Positions 7,677-19,811 of a DNA stretch of 64,000 nt are shown piece after piece. Source of the DNA: Gammaproteobacteria bacterium (lineage in GTDB: Bacteria; Pseudomonadota; Gammaproteobacteria; Pseudomonadales; Pseudohongiellaceae); contig JAQWMX010000003.1 in NCBI GenBank assembly GCA_029246545.1, positions 58,717-122,716 on the forward strand, read 5' to 3'. How positions within the stretch are numbered: the first letter of the stretch is position 1; every line of letters starts with the position of its first letter. The translations under genes were made by a program, and so were the position numbers. The notes under the pieces are model-generated. The model was not told where the DNA came from, made no database searches, and saw only the letters and a program-made list of their open reading frames with translations.

Positions 7677-8086
7677 ACAAACGGCTTTGGTTTAATGAGC
7701 AGCTTAATTATAAACGACTATCACCAAAAGTAATTTTACCACTGAGCGATTTGCTATCTAGTAAGGAAAGTATGAACGCTGAAGTGCTTTATGGAAATGT
7801 AAAAAATAGTTAAAAAATTGTACTTTTCATTATTTCTTAATTATTGAAGGATTTTTCTCTAGTATTGCATATTTAATTAATTATAATTTATATAAATCAA
7901 ATATATATATAAAATAGTTAATGTATATTATAGAATAATTTATCTTCTTTTGTATAAGTATTGCACAAAAAAAACACCCCAAGCTGAAAACATTTAAAAT
8001 GTAGTAGCTTGAGGTGCTTTGTATACTTTTACTTGAGCGTAGTAACTCTTGTAATAATTGACTCTTGTGGTAACTAGTGCTGATTC
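7664..8086. other. AT-rich intergenic region between convergent genes
   Basis: 423 bases of very AT-rich sequence between the PhoD-like gene and the ankyrin gene. Apart from the two terminators listed separately, I see no gene. One frame stays open for about 40 codons to TAA at 7811-7813 but has no start codon or recognisable motif. Confidence 0.7.
7967..8016 (-). terminator. Intrinsic terminator of the ankyrin-repeat gene
   Basis: Read on the minus strand: an 11-base stem with one mismatch (CACCTCAAGCT/AGCTTGGGGTG), an internal CATTT/AAATG pairing in the loop, then eight T. It lies 70 bases beyond the stop of the gene at 8087-9640. Confidence 0.85.
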
Positions 8087-9640
8087 TTAAGCTTCTTCAC
8101 CTTCACTTTCTTCAGAAGCAGGTTCAACATACTCTTCGATGGCAACACCTTGAGTATTCATGGCTTCAGTTAATATAGCAATTGTAGTTTCATAGATTGG
8201 GGTTTCGCTAGCCATTTGACCGCCATTATTCATTTCTTCTTCCTCAGCACCAAATTTAGGTACGCCGCTAGCAACGTCTAAAGCTGTTCTATTGCTGTCA
8301 TCCTTCAAGGCTAAATCAACACCTAATTCTAGCAACAACTCAACGACTTCATCGTTACCTAGAGAAGCCGCATGATGCAATATACTGCTGCCATCTTCGG
8401 CGGTAATATTAACATCAGCACCATTAGCTAATAGCGTATCAACTATAGGCCTTTTCTCTTCAAAAGTTGGTTCAATTCTTTTATCCCGAGTAGGGTCAGC
8501 TGGACGGAACCCAGCATAAACATTTAAAACTGCGGCAAGCGGAGTGGCTCCTTTACTGCTTAAGGCATTAGGGTTAGCGCCATATTCAAGTAGTAACTCC
8601 AAATCTTCAATGCGATCACCTAAAGCTGCGTTATATAAAGCTGTTTGACCAGAGGTGCCTGCTTCACCGACAAAACCAGTACTGAAAAGCGGAATACCTT
8701 TTTCTGACGTGGCATCTATAGATGCACCCATCTCAAGCATCAACATGGTGAGTTCTTGTACGGTTGTCGTATCTTCGTAATTGCTTGCAGCAAACTCAAA
8801 TGCAAACCTCTTGTATGGAATTTCCATAATATCCACTAGAGATCCATCACTAAGGTCCGCTCCGCCTTCAATTAATAATTTAGCCAGGTCTAAATTTTTA
8901 TTAGTTGCAGCGACTCGGAGAGGGGAAATACCTTGAGGGTCCAACACGCTTGGGTTGGCTCCTGCAGCTAAAAGTAATTGAGCAGATTCTATCGAATTCT
9001 CACGAGCTGCATGGTGAAGAGAAGATAAGCCCCCATTGGGGAAGTCACCTTGCACACCACCTTGTTGTATACCTGAAAAAACAATTTCAGCAGAGCGTGC
9101 ATTAACATCAGCGCCACTTTCAATTAATAAGCTGACTACAGCAACACTATTAGATGCCGTAGCCCACATTAGTGCTGTTTGGTATGCATGAGTGTCTCTG
9201 GCATCAACGTCGGCACCGGCATCAAGTAAGCTCTGGACGCCGTGCAATGTACCAGCCTTAGCGGCATTCATTAAAGCGGTGTCGCCCTGTAAGCTAACTG
9301 CATTCGGATTGGCCCCTGCATCTAATAATAATGAAATTATTTGCCCATTGCCGTTAAGTGAAGATTGAATGAGAGGTGTTAGGCCATAGCGGTTTGCTAC
9401 ATTAGTATCAGCGCCAGCATCTAGCAAGAGTCTTACGATATCTTCTTGCTCATGATATACAGCCCAAAATAGCGCGCTCATGCCGTCAGCTTGAAGAGCA
9501 TTAATGTCTTCGGTAGAAATTGAAGACTCAACCCCATCCCAGTCTTGGTATTCGGCCATATCGACGAGTGCTGCAAAACTAAGGTTAGATAATCCCAGCA
9601 TTAGTATAAAAGAACTTATTAAAGTTTTAATTGTTTTCAT
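8087..9640 (-). CDS. Exported ankyrin-repeat protein
   Basis: 517 residues. A Sec signal peptide (MKTIKTLISSFILMLGLSNL, cleavage after SFA) is followed by ankyrin repeats over most of the chain, recognisable from the recurring LLLDAGADxN and GxTPLxxA patterns. Examples are at roughly residues 50-80, 85-115, 118-150, 152-185, 205-240, 335-365 and 415-450. A poorly conserved insertion lies near 255-330. The tail is acidic (EEYVEPASEESEGEEA). It should work in the periplasm as a protein-binding scaffold; no enzymatic domain is visible and the partner is unknown. GGGGAC precedes the ATG. It appears monocistronic, with its own terminator. Confidence 0.88.
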   Translation of the reverse strand: MKTIKTLISSFILMLGLSNLSFAALVDMAEYQDWDGVESSISTEDINALQADGMSALFWAVYHEQEDIVRLLLDAGADTNVANRYGLTPLIQSSLNGNGQIISLLLDAGANPNAVSLQGDTALMNAAKAGTLHGVQSLLDAGADVDARDTHAYQTALMWATASNSVAVVSLLIESGADVNARSAEIVFSGIQQGGVQGDFPNGGLSSLHHAARENSIESAQLLLAAGANPSVLDPQGISPLRVAATNKNLDLAKLLIEGGADLSDGSLVDIMEIPYKRFAFEFAASNYEDTTTVQELTMLMLEMGASIDATSEKGIPLFSTGFVGEAGTSGQTALYNAALGDRIEDLELLLEYGANPNALSSKGATPLAAVLNVYAGFRPADPTRDKRIEPTFEEKRPIVDTLLANGADVNITAEDGSSILHHAASLGNDEVVELLLELGVDLALKDDSNRTALDVASGVPKFGAEEEEMNNGGQMASETPIYETTIAILTEAMNTQGVAIEEYVEPASEESEGEEA

Positions 9641-9981
9641 GATGTCCCCTTCGAGGTTTGGTTTTTTGCACGTAAAGTAAACCTTAATAATTACGTTGCA
9701 GCGCTTATTTTCTAACTATCTATTCTCGGGTTTTTATATTCGAATTTAGCGACTCAATACTACTACCTTATTTTACCTGTGCAAAGCGTATTTTAAGCAA
9801 AGAGCTTAATTTCACATTTAATCCTTTATCGAAATAAATTAATTTATAAAACAAATAGTTATTTAATATAATTAATGTTAATTATATATGTAAAGCTAGT
9901 AAATTTGTTGAAATAATGACGAGAAATGAAAGTTCTATTAGAGATTCTGAACGAGTAATTCAAAATGATGGAACCTTTGTA
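9641..9981. other. Intergenic region upstream of the ankyrin gene
   Basis: 341 AT-rich bases between the start of the ankyrin gene and the end of the MFS gene, both on the minus strand. It must carry the ankyrin promoter and the 3' end of the MFS transcript, but I could not fix hexamers or a convincing terminator. No RNA gene or small ORF is evident. Confidence 0.5.
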
Positions 9982-11163
9982 TTAAGCGGATTCACGCGTG
10001 AGCAATAGGGCAAAAAAGCTTGCCAAACCACATAAACCAACAAGAAGAGACATATAAAAGGCTGTGCCATCATACAGGTTACTAATCATGATGCTCAGAA
10101 GGGCGCCTAACCCAAACTGCGTAGCAATTGCTAAACTTGTAGCGGCTCCTGCATTTTCGGGAAAAGTTCTCATTAAACAGGCTATGCAGTTTGCTCCTAA
10201 AACGCCGGTACAACTGACATAACCGAGCAATCCTATAATGATCAACCACATACCCCCTTTACCCGTGATTGCTGAAAAGATCAGTAAGAGTCCAGACAAT
10301 GCGAAAAGTATTGCGAAATAATAGAGCATTTTTTGTGTGCCGACTTTACCGACCAATTTGGCATTGATGATAACTAAAGCCATAACACCCGCTATGTTTA
10401 AACTAAATACCCAAGTGTATTGTTGAGGTGATAATCCGAAATAGTCGATAAAAACAAAGGAAGAAACTGTGATATAGGCAAACATTCCTGCGAAGCAGAT
10501 AGACATACAAAGAATATAACCAAGCGCTTTAATTTCACTCATTATCTTTATGTAAGCCAGGAAAACATTGCTTAGGCTGCTGTTACGGCTTATTCCCTGA
10601 TGAGTTTCGGGAATTTTTAACACTGTAAAGCAAAGTAAGATTGAACTATAAATGATTAATCCTGCAAACAACCAACGCCAGGGGCCAATCAATAGAATAT
10701 AGCCAGCTAATAAGGGGGCCAGTAAAGTGGCAAACATAGTTACAAAATGCATTAAAGATAAGACTCTTGGGGCTTCCTGGATAGGGAAAATGTCACGCAC
10801 GATGGCTCTCCCTAACACTGAAGCAGCAGCTCCACCAATAGCTTGTACAAATCGCCAAACAAGCAATTCTTGTGCTGTGTCTACCAACAGGCAAAAAATG
10901 CTGGCCACAACGTAAAGAACAATGCCGCCAATCAGTAGTTTTTGCCTGCCATATTTGTCTGATAAAGGGCCATAAAAAAGCATGCCGATAAACAAACCAA
11001 GCAGAAAAGAGCTTACTGATTGCTGGGTTGCTGCCTCTGTTGTGTTGAGGTCCTGAGCAATAGCCGGTAGTGCCGGCAAATACATATCAATACTTAAAGG
11101 TCCAAAGGCCTGCAAACCTGCCAGCAGGGGAATGAGTCGATTGGGTTTAGTAATGATAGACAT
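9982..11163 (-). CDS. MFS transporter, Bcr/CflA-type drug:H+ antiporter subfamily
   Basis: 393 residues with about 12 hydrophobic segments. The N-terminal PLSIDMYLPALPAIA and motif A GPLSDKYGRQKLL are typical of the DHA1 Bcr/CflA group, and RAIVRDIF matches the end of the fourth segment. Usual role: proton-driven export of small hydrophobic compounds. It lies 27 bases after the AraC-type regulator and downstream of the 4-hydroxybenzoate operon on the same strand, so export of aromatic acids or toxic intermediates is a reasonable inference, though uptake cannot be excluded. The specific substrate is not deducible. Confidence 0.82.
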   Translation of the reverse strand: MSIITKPNRLIPLLAGLQAFGPLSIDMYLPALPAIAQDLNTTEAATQQSVSSFLLGLFIGMLFYGPLSDKYGRQKLLIGGIVLYVVASIFCLLVDTAQELLVWRFVQAIGGAAASVLGRAIVRDIFPIQEAPRVLSLMHFVTMFATLLAPLLAGYILLIGPWRWLFAGLIIYSSILLCFTVLKIPETHQGISRNSSLSNVFLAYIKIMSEIKALGYILCMSICFAGMFAYITVSSFVFIDYFGLSPQQYTWVFSLNIAGVMALVIINAKLVGKVGTQKMLYYFAILFALSGLLLIFSAITGKGGMWLIIIGLLGYVSCTGVLGANCIACLMRTFPENAGAATSLAIATQFGLGALLSIMISNLYDGTAFYMSLLVGLCGLASFFALLLTRESA

Positions 11164-11190
11164 CTGTTCAATACTCGGTGTGGGGTAGCA

Positions 11191-12123
11191 TTAATGTAAA
11201 GCTTGTTTCTTTCTGTAGTTGTGAGGGGTGATATTTGTCTGAGACTTAAAAAATCTCGAAAAATACGCCGGGTCATTAAAACCAAGTTGATAAGAAATTT
11301 CGTTACTGGTTAAAGAGCTGAATGTCAGCATACGTTTGACTTCCTGAAGCAAGCGCTCTCTGATAATTCTTTTAGGTGAGCTATTGGAGATTCGTTTGCA
11401 TATTTGATAAAGCCGGCTTTCTGAAACTCCGATAACTTGAGTATATTTAGCAAGTTGCCAATGTTCATTTAAATGAATCTCGATTTCATTACAAAAGCGA
11501 TGGAAAAGTCTGAGATCTTCGTTATTAACCAAGCTACTTTCAACCTGGCGACTACTTAGTCTTGCAATCTGAATAATGAGCAGATAAACAAAATTCTCAA
11601 GTACCAATGGTTTCGCTAGCGATGTTGCAAGCCATTCGTCTTTTATATTTTGTAATAACTGTTGAATAAGTTGCCGCTGTTTTTGTTGTTCTTCTTGCAT
11701 ATTGCTTTGAGTCAGGCAAATGCCTAAATTTAGATTTAATTCTGACTCGAGCTGTAAACCACGTTTCATTAAATCCCAAATAATAGATTGCTGAATAGTC
11801 AAGACATGGCCATTGGCATCATCCATCGTTTGGAAAGAGTGGGGGATAGCAGGAGGTGTAAAAAAGAGACTAGGACCCTTAACTTGATAGAGCTTGTCAT
11901 CTATGTGGAAGTTTATATCGCCAGTTTCAATGTAGTGAATTTGGAAGTATTGTGCATGACGATGAACCGGCATATCTCTACCAAAAAATACCGCTAGATT
12001 TTCTAGAGCGTCATAATGAACAGGAGCATCTATATAGCGCCGGTCATAATCTTCTCCAATTATGATATTTGGTATCCAGTTAGAAGAGGTTTGTCGAGCT
12101 TCTTTATCTTTAAATTTTTCCAA
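11191..12123 (-). CDS. AraC-family regulator with N-terminal cupin sensor (HpaA/PobC-like)
   Basis: 310 residues. An N-terminal cupin region of about 35-120 (VFFGRDMPVHRHAQYFQIHY, FFTPPAIPHSFQT) is followed by a C-terminal AraC double helix-turn-helix (YTQVIGVSESRLYQICKR and SNEISYQLGFNDPAYFSRFFK). This architecture is shared by HpaA (4-hydroxyphenylacetate) and the AraC-type activators of pobA. Adjacency to pobA favours a 4-hydroxybenzoate sensor, while the hpa genes 6 kb away keep HpaA possible. The start codon is TTG at 12123 with GGA upstream; there is no in-frame ATG nearby. It is probably transcribed from its own promoter in the 342-base gap and co-transcribed with the MFS gene. Confidence 0.8.
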   Translation of the reverse strand: MEKFKDKEARQTSSNWIPNIIIGEDYDRRYIDAPVHYDALENLAVFFGRDMPVHRHAQYFQIHYIETGDINFHIDDKLYQVKGPSLFFTPPAIPHSFQTMDDANGHVLTIQQSIIWDLMKRGLQLESELNLNLGICLTQSNMQEEQQKQRQLIQQLLQNIKDEWLATSLAKPLVLENFVYLLIIQIARLSSRQVESSLVNNEDLRLFHRFCNEIEIHLNEHWQLAKYTQVIGVSESRLYQICKRISNSSPKRIIRERLLQEVKRMLTFSSLTSNEISYQLGFNDPAYFSRFFKSQTNITPHNYRKKQALH

Positions 12124-12465
12124 AATAATTCCAGCATAATAAGATGAAGAGTGTTGAATTCTTTATTTTAAAGCAAGCCTAGGCTTGGGTCTGCTTCTGC
12201 TCCATTATTTTTAAAACTGATTTAAAGTAAAAGTCATACTAATATTTGTCATTCGAAAATTAAATAATGTCATACCGCTATCAGCATATGGTTGAGAGTA
12301 CTAATAGTGGGCTTTTCTAAAATGAATCAGAATTTTCAAAAAAGTAATTTTAAAATTTGAATGCAGAAAGAAAAAAGAAGCAATAGATGGAAAGAAGAGT
12401 GTAAGTAAAAAATGAAGGGAAATATCCCCTCCCTACGAAACAGGGAAGGGATAGGGATGAAAGGT
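12124..12465. other. Intergenic region between pobA and the AraC-type gene
   Basis: 342 bases on the 3' side of pobA and the 5' side of the regulator. It holds a terminator-like hairpin next to pobA (listed separately) and presumably the regulator promoter. No ORF or RNA gene is seen. Confidence 0.5.
12425..12451 (-). terminator. Candidate terminator after pobA
   Basis: A hairpin with 10-base arms and one mismatch (TCCCTTCCCT/AGGGAGGGGA on the minus strand), 7-base loop, 15 bases past the pobA stop. The T tract is displaced by about 14 bases, so termination may be partial. Confidence 0.5.
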
Positions 12466-13674
<1,209 letters not shown>

Positions 13675-13698
13675 TTAATTCAGTGTTGAATGTTCTGT

Positions 13699-14649
13699 TC
13701 ACTTAGCTGAATTAAGTTGCTGTTCTAAATCATGCAATACCTTATAGCAATTTAGAACTTTGCCGACACTTGAATTGGGTTCACGTTGTTCTTTAATAGC
13801 AGTAAAAAATTCTCGATCTTGTAACTCTATACCATTCATAGAAACATCTACTTGAGACACATCAATGGACTCTTCTTTGCCATTAAAGAGGTCGTCATAG
13901 CGTGCAATGTAAGTATCGTTATCGCAGATGTAACGAAAGAAAGTACCAAGCGGACCATCATTGTTAAAAGATAGCGATAATGTGCAAATTGCACCTGAAG
14001 TTGATTTCAACTGTATAGACATGTCCATAGCGATGCCAAGGTCTGGGTGGATAGGGCCTTGGACTGCATTTGATTGAATAACTTCTTCGCCGGTTTGATA
14101 ACGAAATAAATCAACCGTATGCGCAGCGTGATGCCATAATAAGTGGTCAGTCCAAGAGCGAGCTTCACCTAAAGCATTCATGTTAGTGCGTCTAAAGAAA
14201 TAGGTTTGTACATCCATTTGTTGAATGTTGATATCGCCAGCTTGAATCTTGTTGTGCACTAATTGATGTGAAGGATTAAAACGGCGCGTATGACCTACCA
14301 TGCAAATTAGACCTGTTTCTTCCTGTACCTTTTGGACTTCTTGAGCTTCTTCCCAGCTATCAGCAAGCGGAATTTCAACCTGAACATTGACGCCTGCTTT
14401 CATACACTGAATAGCTTGAGATGCATGAACCTGAGTCGGTGTACAAAGTATTACTGCATCTAGATCTGGTAATTCTAGTGCTTCTGCTAAATCAGTACAG
14501 GCATGTGGAACATTATATTTATCAGCGACTGCTTGAGTTTTCTCAAAGTTGCGCCCTATAAGTGAAACCACATTTACACCATCAATTTTGGCGATGCCAT
14601 CAATGTGTTTAATTCCAAATGCACCAGGCCCAGCGATTGCAACGTTCAT
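13699..14649 (-). CDS. ligC: 4-carboxy-2-hydroxymuconate-6-semialdehyde dehydrogenase
   Basis: 316-residue Gfo/Idh/MocA-family oxidoreductase that oxidises the LigAB product (as its hemiacetal) to 2-pyrone-4,6-dicarboxylate with NAD(P)+. The N-terminal Rossmann fold starts IAGPGAFGIKH; the catalytic stretch reads VQVEIPLADS, with EIP in place of the EKP common in the superfamily, as in LigC proteins. MVGHTRRFNPSH and SWTDHLLWHHAAHTVDLFRY follow. The position 56 bases downstream of ligB supports the assignment over a sugar dehydrogenase. Confidence 0.92.
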   Translation of the reverse strand: MNVAIAGPGAFGIKHIDGIAKIDGVNVVSLIGRNFEKTQAVADKYNVPHACTDLAEALELPDLDAVILCTPTQVHASQAIQCMKAGVNVQVEIPLADSWEEAQEVQKVQEETGLICMVGHTRRFNPSHQLVHNKIQAGDINIQQMDVQTYFFRRTNMNALGEARSWTDHLLWHHAAHTVDLFRYQTGEEVIQSNAVQGPIHPDLGIAMDMSIQLKSTSGAICTLSLSFNNDGPLGTFFRYICDNDTYIARYDDLFNGKEESIDVSQVDVSMNGIELQDREFFTAIKEQREPNSSVGKVLNCYKVLHDLEQQLNSAK

Positions 14650-14705
14650 TAGTTCTTAACTCCTATTCATTTTGTACGACTAAAATGTGCGATTAGATTA
14701 AGCGC

Positions 14706-15946
<1,241 letters not shown>

Positions 15947-15985
15947 CACTGTTTTCCTCTATTTTGTTACTTAATGTTTAAATTG

Positions 15986-16885
15986 CTATTCGTTTTCAGC
16001 AGACCAATAAAGTCGCATTGGGTTATCGATTAATAATTTTTGTTGAAGCTCAGTTGTTGGTGCAATATGCGGAATAATATCGACTAAATGACCATCATTA
16101 GGCATATGGTTTTTCATGTTTGGGTGAGGCCAGTCGGTTCCCCATAAAACACGATCTGGAAAAGATTCAACTATTCGTTTTGCAAATGGAACGACGTCAC
16201 TGTAAGAAGGGGGGCCTTCGAGTGAAAGACGTTCGGGGCAGCTAACTTTAGACCAGAAGTTTGTGTTCTCTGTCATTAATTTCACGAACAATTCAAATTC
16301 AGGTCCATCAACGGGTCTGCCGACATCAGGTCTACCCATGTGATCGACCACTACTGTTGTAGGTAAAGCGATAAAGAAATCATAGAGCTCTGCAAGTTCT
16401 GTTGCCTCAAAATAAATCACAATATGCCAGCCGCGTGCTTTGGTTCTTTCAGCAATTTCAGTAAGGCTGTCAAAGGGTAGAGAGTCTACTAAACGTTTAA
16501 CAAAATTAAATCTGACGCCTCTTACACCAGCTTCATGTAAAGCATCTAATTCAGCATCAGTAATATCCCGCTCAACGGTAGCTACGCCGCGCGCTTTCCC
16601 ATCAGAGTGTTGCAAGGCATCAACTAGAGCACGATTATCTGAGCCATGACATGTTGCTTGAACGATTACATTTCGAGTGAAGCCTAGGTGGTCGCGTAAT
16701 CCCCAAAGTTTTTCTTTTGGTGCATCAGAAGGCGTGTATTTTCGTTTTTCTGAGAAAGGAAAAGTATCGCCAGGTCCAAATACATGGCAGTGTGCATCCA
16801 CAGCGCCAATAGGTGGAATGTAAGTTGGTTTGCTCGGGGCTGAGTGGAAATGTAACCAGTCAGCATCCGGTGTAAATTGACTCAT
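15986..16885 (-). CDS. ligI: 2-pyrone-4,6-dicarboxylate hydrolase
   Basis: 299-residue amidohydrolase-superfamily lactonase that opens the pyrone ring to 4-oxalomesaconate. The HxH motif is in VDAHCHVFGPGDTFPF, followed by YTPSDAP, VVDHMGRPDV and WGTDWPHPN, all characteristic of LigI, which works without a bound metal unlike most relatives. It sits between ligJ (94-base gap) and ligA. Confidence 0.94.
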   Translation of the reverse strand: MSQFTPDADWLHFHSAPSKPTYIPPIGAVDAHCHVFGPGDTFPFSEKRKYTPSDAPKEKLWGLRDHLGFTRNVIVQATCHGSDNRALVDALQHSDGKARGVATVERDITDAELDALHEAGVRGVRFNFVKRLVDSLPFDSLTEIAERTKARGWHIVIYFEATELAELYDFFIALPTTVVVDHMGRPDVGRPVDGPEFELFVKLMTENTNFWSKVSCPERLSLEGPPSYSDVVPFAKRIVESFPDRVLWGTDWPHPNMKNHMPNDGHLVDIIPHIAPTTELQQKLLIDNPMRLYWSAENE

Positions 16886-16979
16886 TTTTATTTTCTTATA
16901 AGTTTGTTGTTTTAAATAGTATCAAGTCGTAAAGCGTAAATACCTTGATTTGAAATAAATTATTTCTTGTTTCTAAATG

Positions 16980-18005
16980 CTATTTACCTTGTTCTTTTAA
17001 CAAAGCATCAAGTCGTGGGTAAACACGTCTAACGTTACCTTCAAATACTTTATGTCGGTATTCTGTAGAAAGGTCGAGAGCTTCGATATAGCGTTTTGTG
17101 TCGTCGAAATAATTACCAGTTTGAGGATCTATGCCTCTTACTGCACCGACCATTTCAGAACCAAAAAGAATATTATCGATATCGATAACTTGAAATAATA
17201 AATCAATACCTGGCTGGTGATAGACACAAGTATCAAAAAAAACATTTTTCATAATGTGTTCATTAAGAGGCGGTTTTTCCATCATGTCGGCAAGCCCTCT
17301 GTATCGGCCCCAATGATAAGGTACTGCACCGCCACCATGCGGAATGATAAAACGAAGATCGGGAAAGTCTGTAAATAGATTTCCCTGAAGGAACTGCATG
17401 AAAGCAGTGGTATCTGCATTTATATAATGTGCGCCTGTGGCATGGAAATTAGGATTACACGATCCTGAAACGTGGACCATTGCTGGCACATCAAGCTCGA
17501 CCATTTTTTCAAAAAAGGGATACCAGCTTGGATCAGTTAAAGGCTGTGATGTCCATTTTCCACCAGAAGGATCAGGATTAAGATTGCAACCAATAAATCC
17601 TAGTTCGTTAACACAACGCTCTAATTCAGCAATTGATTTTTCAATAGATACGCCTGGAGATTGAGGTAACTGACAGACACCAACAAAATAATCTGGATAG
17701 AGATCCACTACGCGTTTAATTAAATTATTACAAGCTTGAGTCCATTGTTGTGAAACTGCATTGTCACCTAAATGGTGAGCCATGGCGGAAGCACGGGGTG
17801 AGAAGATAGTCATATCTGCGTCACGCTCTTTTAACAATCTTAGTTGGTTTTTCTCAACGCTTTCTTGAATCTCTTCATCACTGATGCTGGGAATGTCTGG
17901 TAAAGATTTACCAGACGCGAAAGCATCTAATTGAGATTCCCTAAATGTTTGATGCGGCTCTGGGGCCGTAGTGTAGTGTCCGTGGCAATCTATAATCAGG
18001 GTCAT
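16980..18005 (-). CDS. ligJ: 4-oxalomesaconate hydratase
   Basis: 341 residues, the length of Sphingobium LigJ. An amidohydrolase-fold, Zn-dependent hydratase that adds water to 4-oxalomesaconate to give 4-carboxy-4-hydroxy-2-oxoadipate. Visible motifs: IDCHGHYTT with His8 and His10, FSPRASAMAHH, GCNLNPDPSGG, MVHVSGS, IPHGGGAVPYHWGR and FGSEMVGAVRG. It starts 10 bases after the ligU stop. Distinguished from decarboxylases of the same fold by full-length resemblance and operon position. Confidence 0.92.
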   Translation of the reverse strand: MTLIIDCHGHYTTAPEPHQTFRESQLDAFASGKSLPDIPSISDEEIQESVEKNQLRLLKERDADMTIFSPRASAMAHHLGDNAVSQQWTQACNNLIKRVVDLYPDYFVGVCQLPQSPGVSIEKSIAELERCVNELGFIGCNLNPDPSGGKWTSQPLTDPSWYPFFEKMVELDVPAMVHVSGSCNPNFHATGAHYINADTTAFMQFLQGNLFTDFPDLRFIIPHGGGAVPYHWGRYRGLADMMEKPPLNEHIMKNVFFDTCVYHQPGIDLLFQVIDIDNILFGSEMVGAVRGIDPQTGNYFDDTKRYIEALDLSTEYRHKVFEGNVRRVYPRLDALLKEQGK

Positions 18006-18015
18006 ATGATCAATC

Positions 18016-19110
18016 TCAATTTAATTTTTGATTAATGTCATCAGGCACTAAGACTTCCCCACGCATGAGTAATCGTGCTGTGCGTAAAAGTGCGACTCGT
18101 TTAATATCTGGCAAAGCTACGTTGTTATCAAGTTCTATTTCCACACTAAAAGCACCTGTTGGATGTTCAACATCTATAAGCTGTACAACATCTTGACTAT
18201 TAGTATTAACAATCGATTGGGCGATAGTGCCTGGTAGAATACACGCTGTTGCGACACTTGCTGCGCCGAGTACGCCAATGGCTTCATGCACTCGATGTGG
18301 AATAAAAGTACGCGTACATATCGCGCCGCCATTTCTTGCTGCAGCAATTAATGACATTTTGGGTACAGTTTTCTTACTTACATCACCAAGATTCATCATC
18401 TCGCCAAGCTGTAAACGGATGCTTTCAATACGTTGTTTTAATTGCTCATCATTTTCTAATTCTTGTGGCGTTTCATAGCCGGTTTTACCTAAATCTTCTG
18501 CTCGGATCAATACGACGGGCATACCATTATCTATACACGTCACTTCAACACCATCTATGCTGTCTATGGTGTTGCCGGTGGGTAGAAGTTGTCCGCAGCT
18601 AGAGCCGGCTATATTAAGAAATTCTAAAAAAATTGGTGCGGAGTTGTTTGGTACGCCATCAATTCTGGCATCGCCGCTATAGTCGACTTTCCCTTCAGGT
18701 GTTTGAACCTTAGCAATAGCAATTCCGCCAGTATTTACCATATGAATGCGCACAAAAGTTTCATCTTCTGTGGCTTTAATAATTCCTTGCTCAATAGCAA
18801 AAGGACCCACACCAGCGAGCATATTGCCACAATTTTGAGTGTCACTGACTAAAGCTTGATCAACTGAAACTTGCAAGAAAAGGTAGTCGACATCGGCATT
18901 TGGGAGTGTGGATGGTTTTACAATAGCGATTTTGCTGGTTAAAGGATGGGCACCGCCAACACCATCTATTTGTCGTTCATCGGGAGAGCCCATTGCGGCT
19001 AACAAGATACTGTCACGTAAAGCTGTTTCTTCTGGCAGGTTATCTGCCATAAAGAATAAACCTTTAGACGTGCCTCCACGCATCAATGAACAAGGGATAG
19101 CAGATTGCAT
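18016..19110 (-). CDS. ligU: 4-oxalomesaconate tautomerase (PrpF family)
   Basis: 364-residue PrpF/DapF-fold isomerase. SAIPCSLMRGGTSKGLFF is the family's N-terminal signature. Lys60 (LTSK) and Cys94 (TQNCGNML) keep the spacing of the catalytic Lys/Cys reported for LigU. It interconverts tautomers of 4-oxalomesaconate so that LigJ receives the right form. Two bases separate it from ligK upstream and 10 from ligJ downstream. PrpF itself (2-methylaconitate isomerase) is the main alternative, made unlikely by the context. Confidence 0.9.
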   Translation of the reverse strand: MQSAIPCSLMRGGTSKGLFFMADNLPEETALRDSILLAAMGSPDERQIDGVGGAHPLTSKIAIVKPSTLPNADVDYLFLQVSVDQALVSDTQNCGNMLAGVGPFAIEQGIIKATEDETFVRIHMVNTGGIAIAKVQTPEGKVDYSGDARIDGVPNNSAPIFLEFLNIAGSSCGQLLPTGNTIDSIDGVEVTCIDNGMPVVLIRAEDLGKTGYETPQELENDEQLKQRIESIRLQLGEMMNLGDVSKKTVPKMSLIAAARNGGAICTRTFIPHRVHEAIGVLGAASVATACILPGTIAQSIVNTNSQDVVQLIDVEHPTGAFSVEIELDNNVALPDIKRVALLRTARLLMRGEVLVPDDINQKLN

Positions 19111-19112
19111 GT

Positions 19113-19811
19113 TTATTTAGATTCCTGCCATTTCTCATAGTCGATATATGTCAATCCTTTATCTACAAGGCGTTCACGCATGCCATAAATGTCTAGGCCA
19201 AGCTCACCGCTTGCCAATCGATCTCGTTTAGCACTCTCATTTTCTTCACGGGCTAGCGCATTCTTCAGTGTGCTGTCGACTTCACTTTGATGCACGACAA
19301 CAACGCCATCATCATCGGCAACAATTAAATCACCTGGATTCACTAAAGCACCACCACAAACGATTGGGGTGTTCACATTGGCAATAGTTTCTTTCACAGT
19401 GCCTTGGGCGTAAACCGTTCTTGACCAAACCGGAAAATTCATTTCAGTTAATGTGGCGATATCACGAACACCTGCATTCATAATGAGTCCGCGAACACCT
19501 TGAGCACGTAAAGATTCTGCGAGTAAATCGCCGAAATAACCATCTGAGCATGGGCTGGTAGGAGTGACCACTAAAATATCACCTGGCCGACATTGTTCAG
19601 CGGCTACATGAATCATCCAGTTATCACCAGGAGCAACCTCGCAAGTTACTGCTGTCCCAACTATTTCAGCTGGCCGGAAAATGGGTTTTATTTCAGCTGA
19701 CATTAAGCCTTTACGGCCTTGAGCTTCGTGCACTGTGGCGACACCTAACTTAGCAAATTGATCAACTATTGCAGTATCTACGCGTGGTGGGTTAGTTACG
19801 ACTATTGACAT
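19113..19811 (-). CDS. ligK: 4-carboxy-4-hydroxy-2-oxoadipate aldolase
   Basis: 232-residue RraA-like class II aldolase that splits 4-carboxy-4-hydroxy-2-oxoadipate into pyruvate and oxaloacetate. The core reads GDLLAESLRAQGVRGLIMN then AGVRD, the metal and pyruvate site of the family, and PGDLIVADDDGVVVV. The extra C-terminal helices (REENESAKRDRLASGELGLD, then YGMRERL) mark HMG/CHA aldolases rather than RraA. It is the first gene of the operon, opposite the LysR gene across 225 bases. Confidence 0.92.
   Translation of the reverse strand: MSIVVTNPPRVDTAIVDQFAKLGVATVHEAQGRKGLMSAEIKPIFRPAEIVGTAVTCEVAPGDNWMIHVAAEQCRPGDILVVTPTSPCSDGYFGDLLAESLRAQGVRGLIMNAGVRDIATLTEMNFPVWSRTVYAQGTVKETIANVNTPIVCGGALVNPGDLIVADDDGVVVVHQSEVDSTLKNALAREENESAKRDRLASGELGLDIYGMRERLVDKGLTYIDYEKWQESK

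Noticed and set aside
7677..7813. An open stretch of about 40 codons after the PhoD-like gene
   Set aside because: No start codon or ribosome site, it follows a strong terminator, and the translation matches nothing I recognise.
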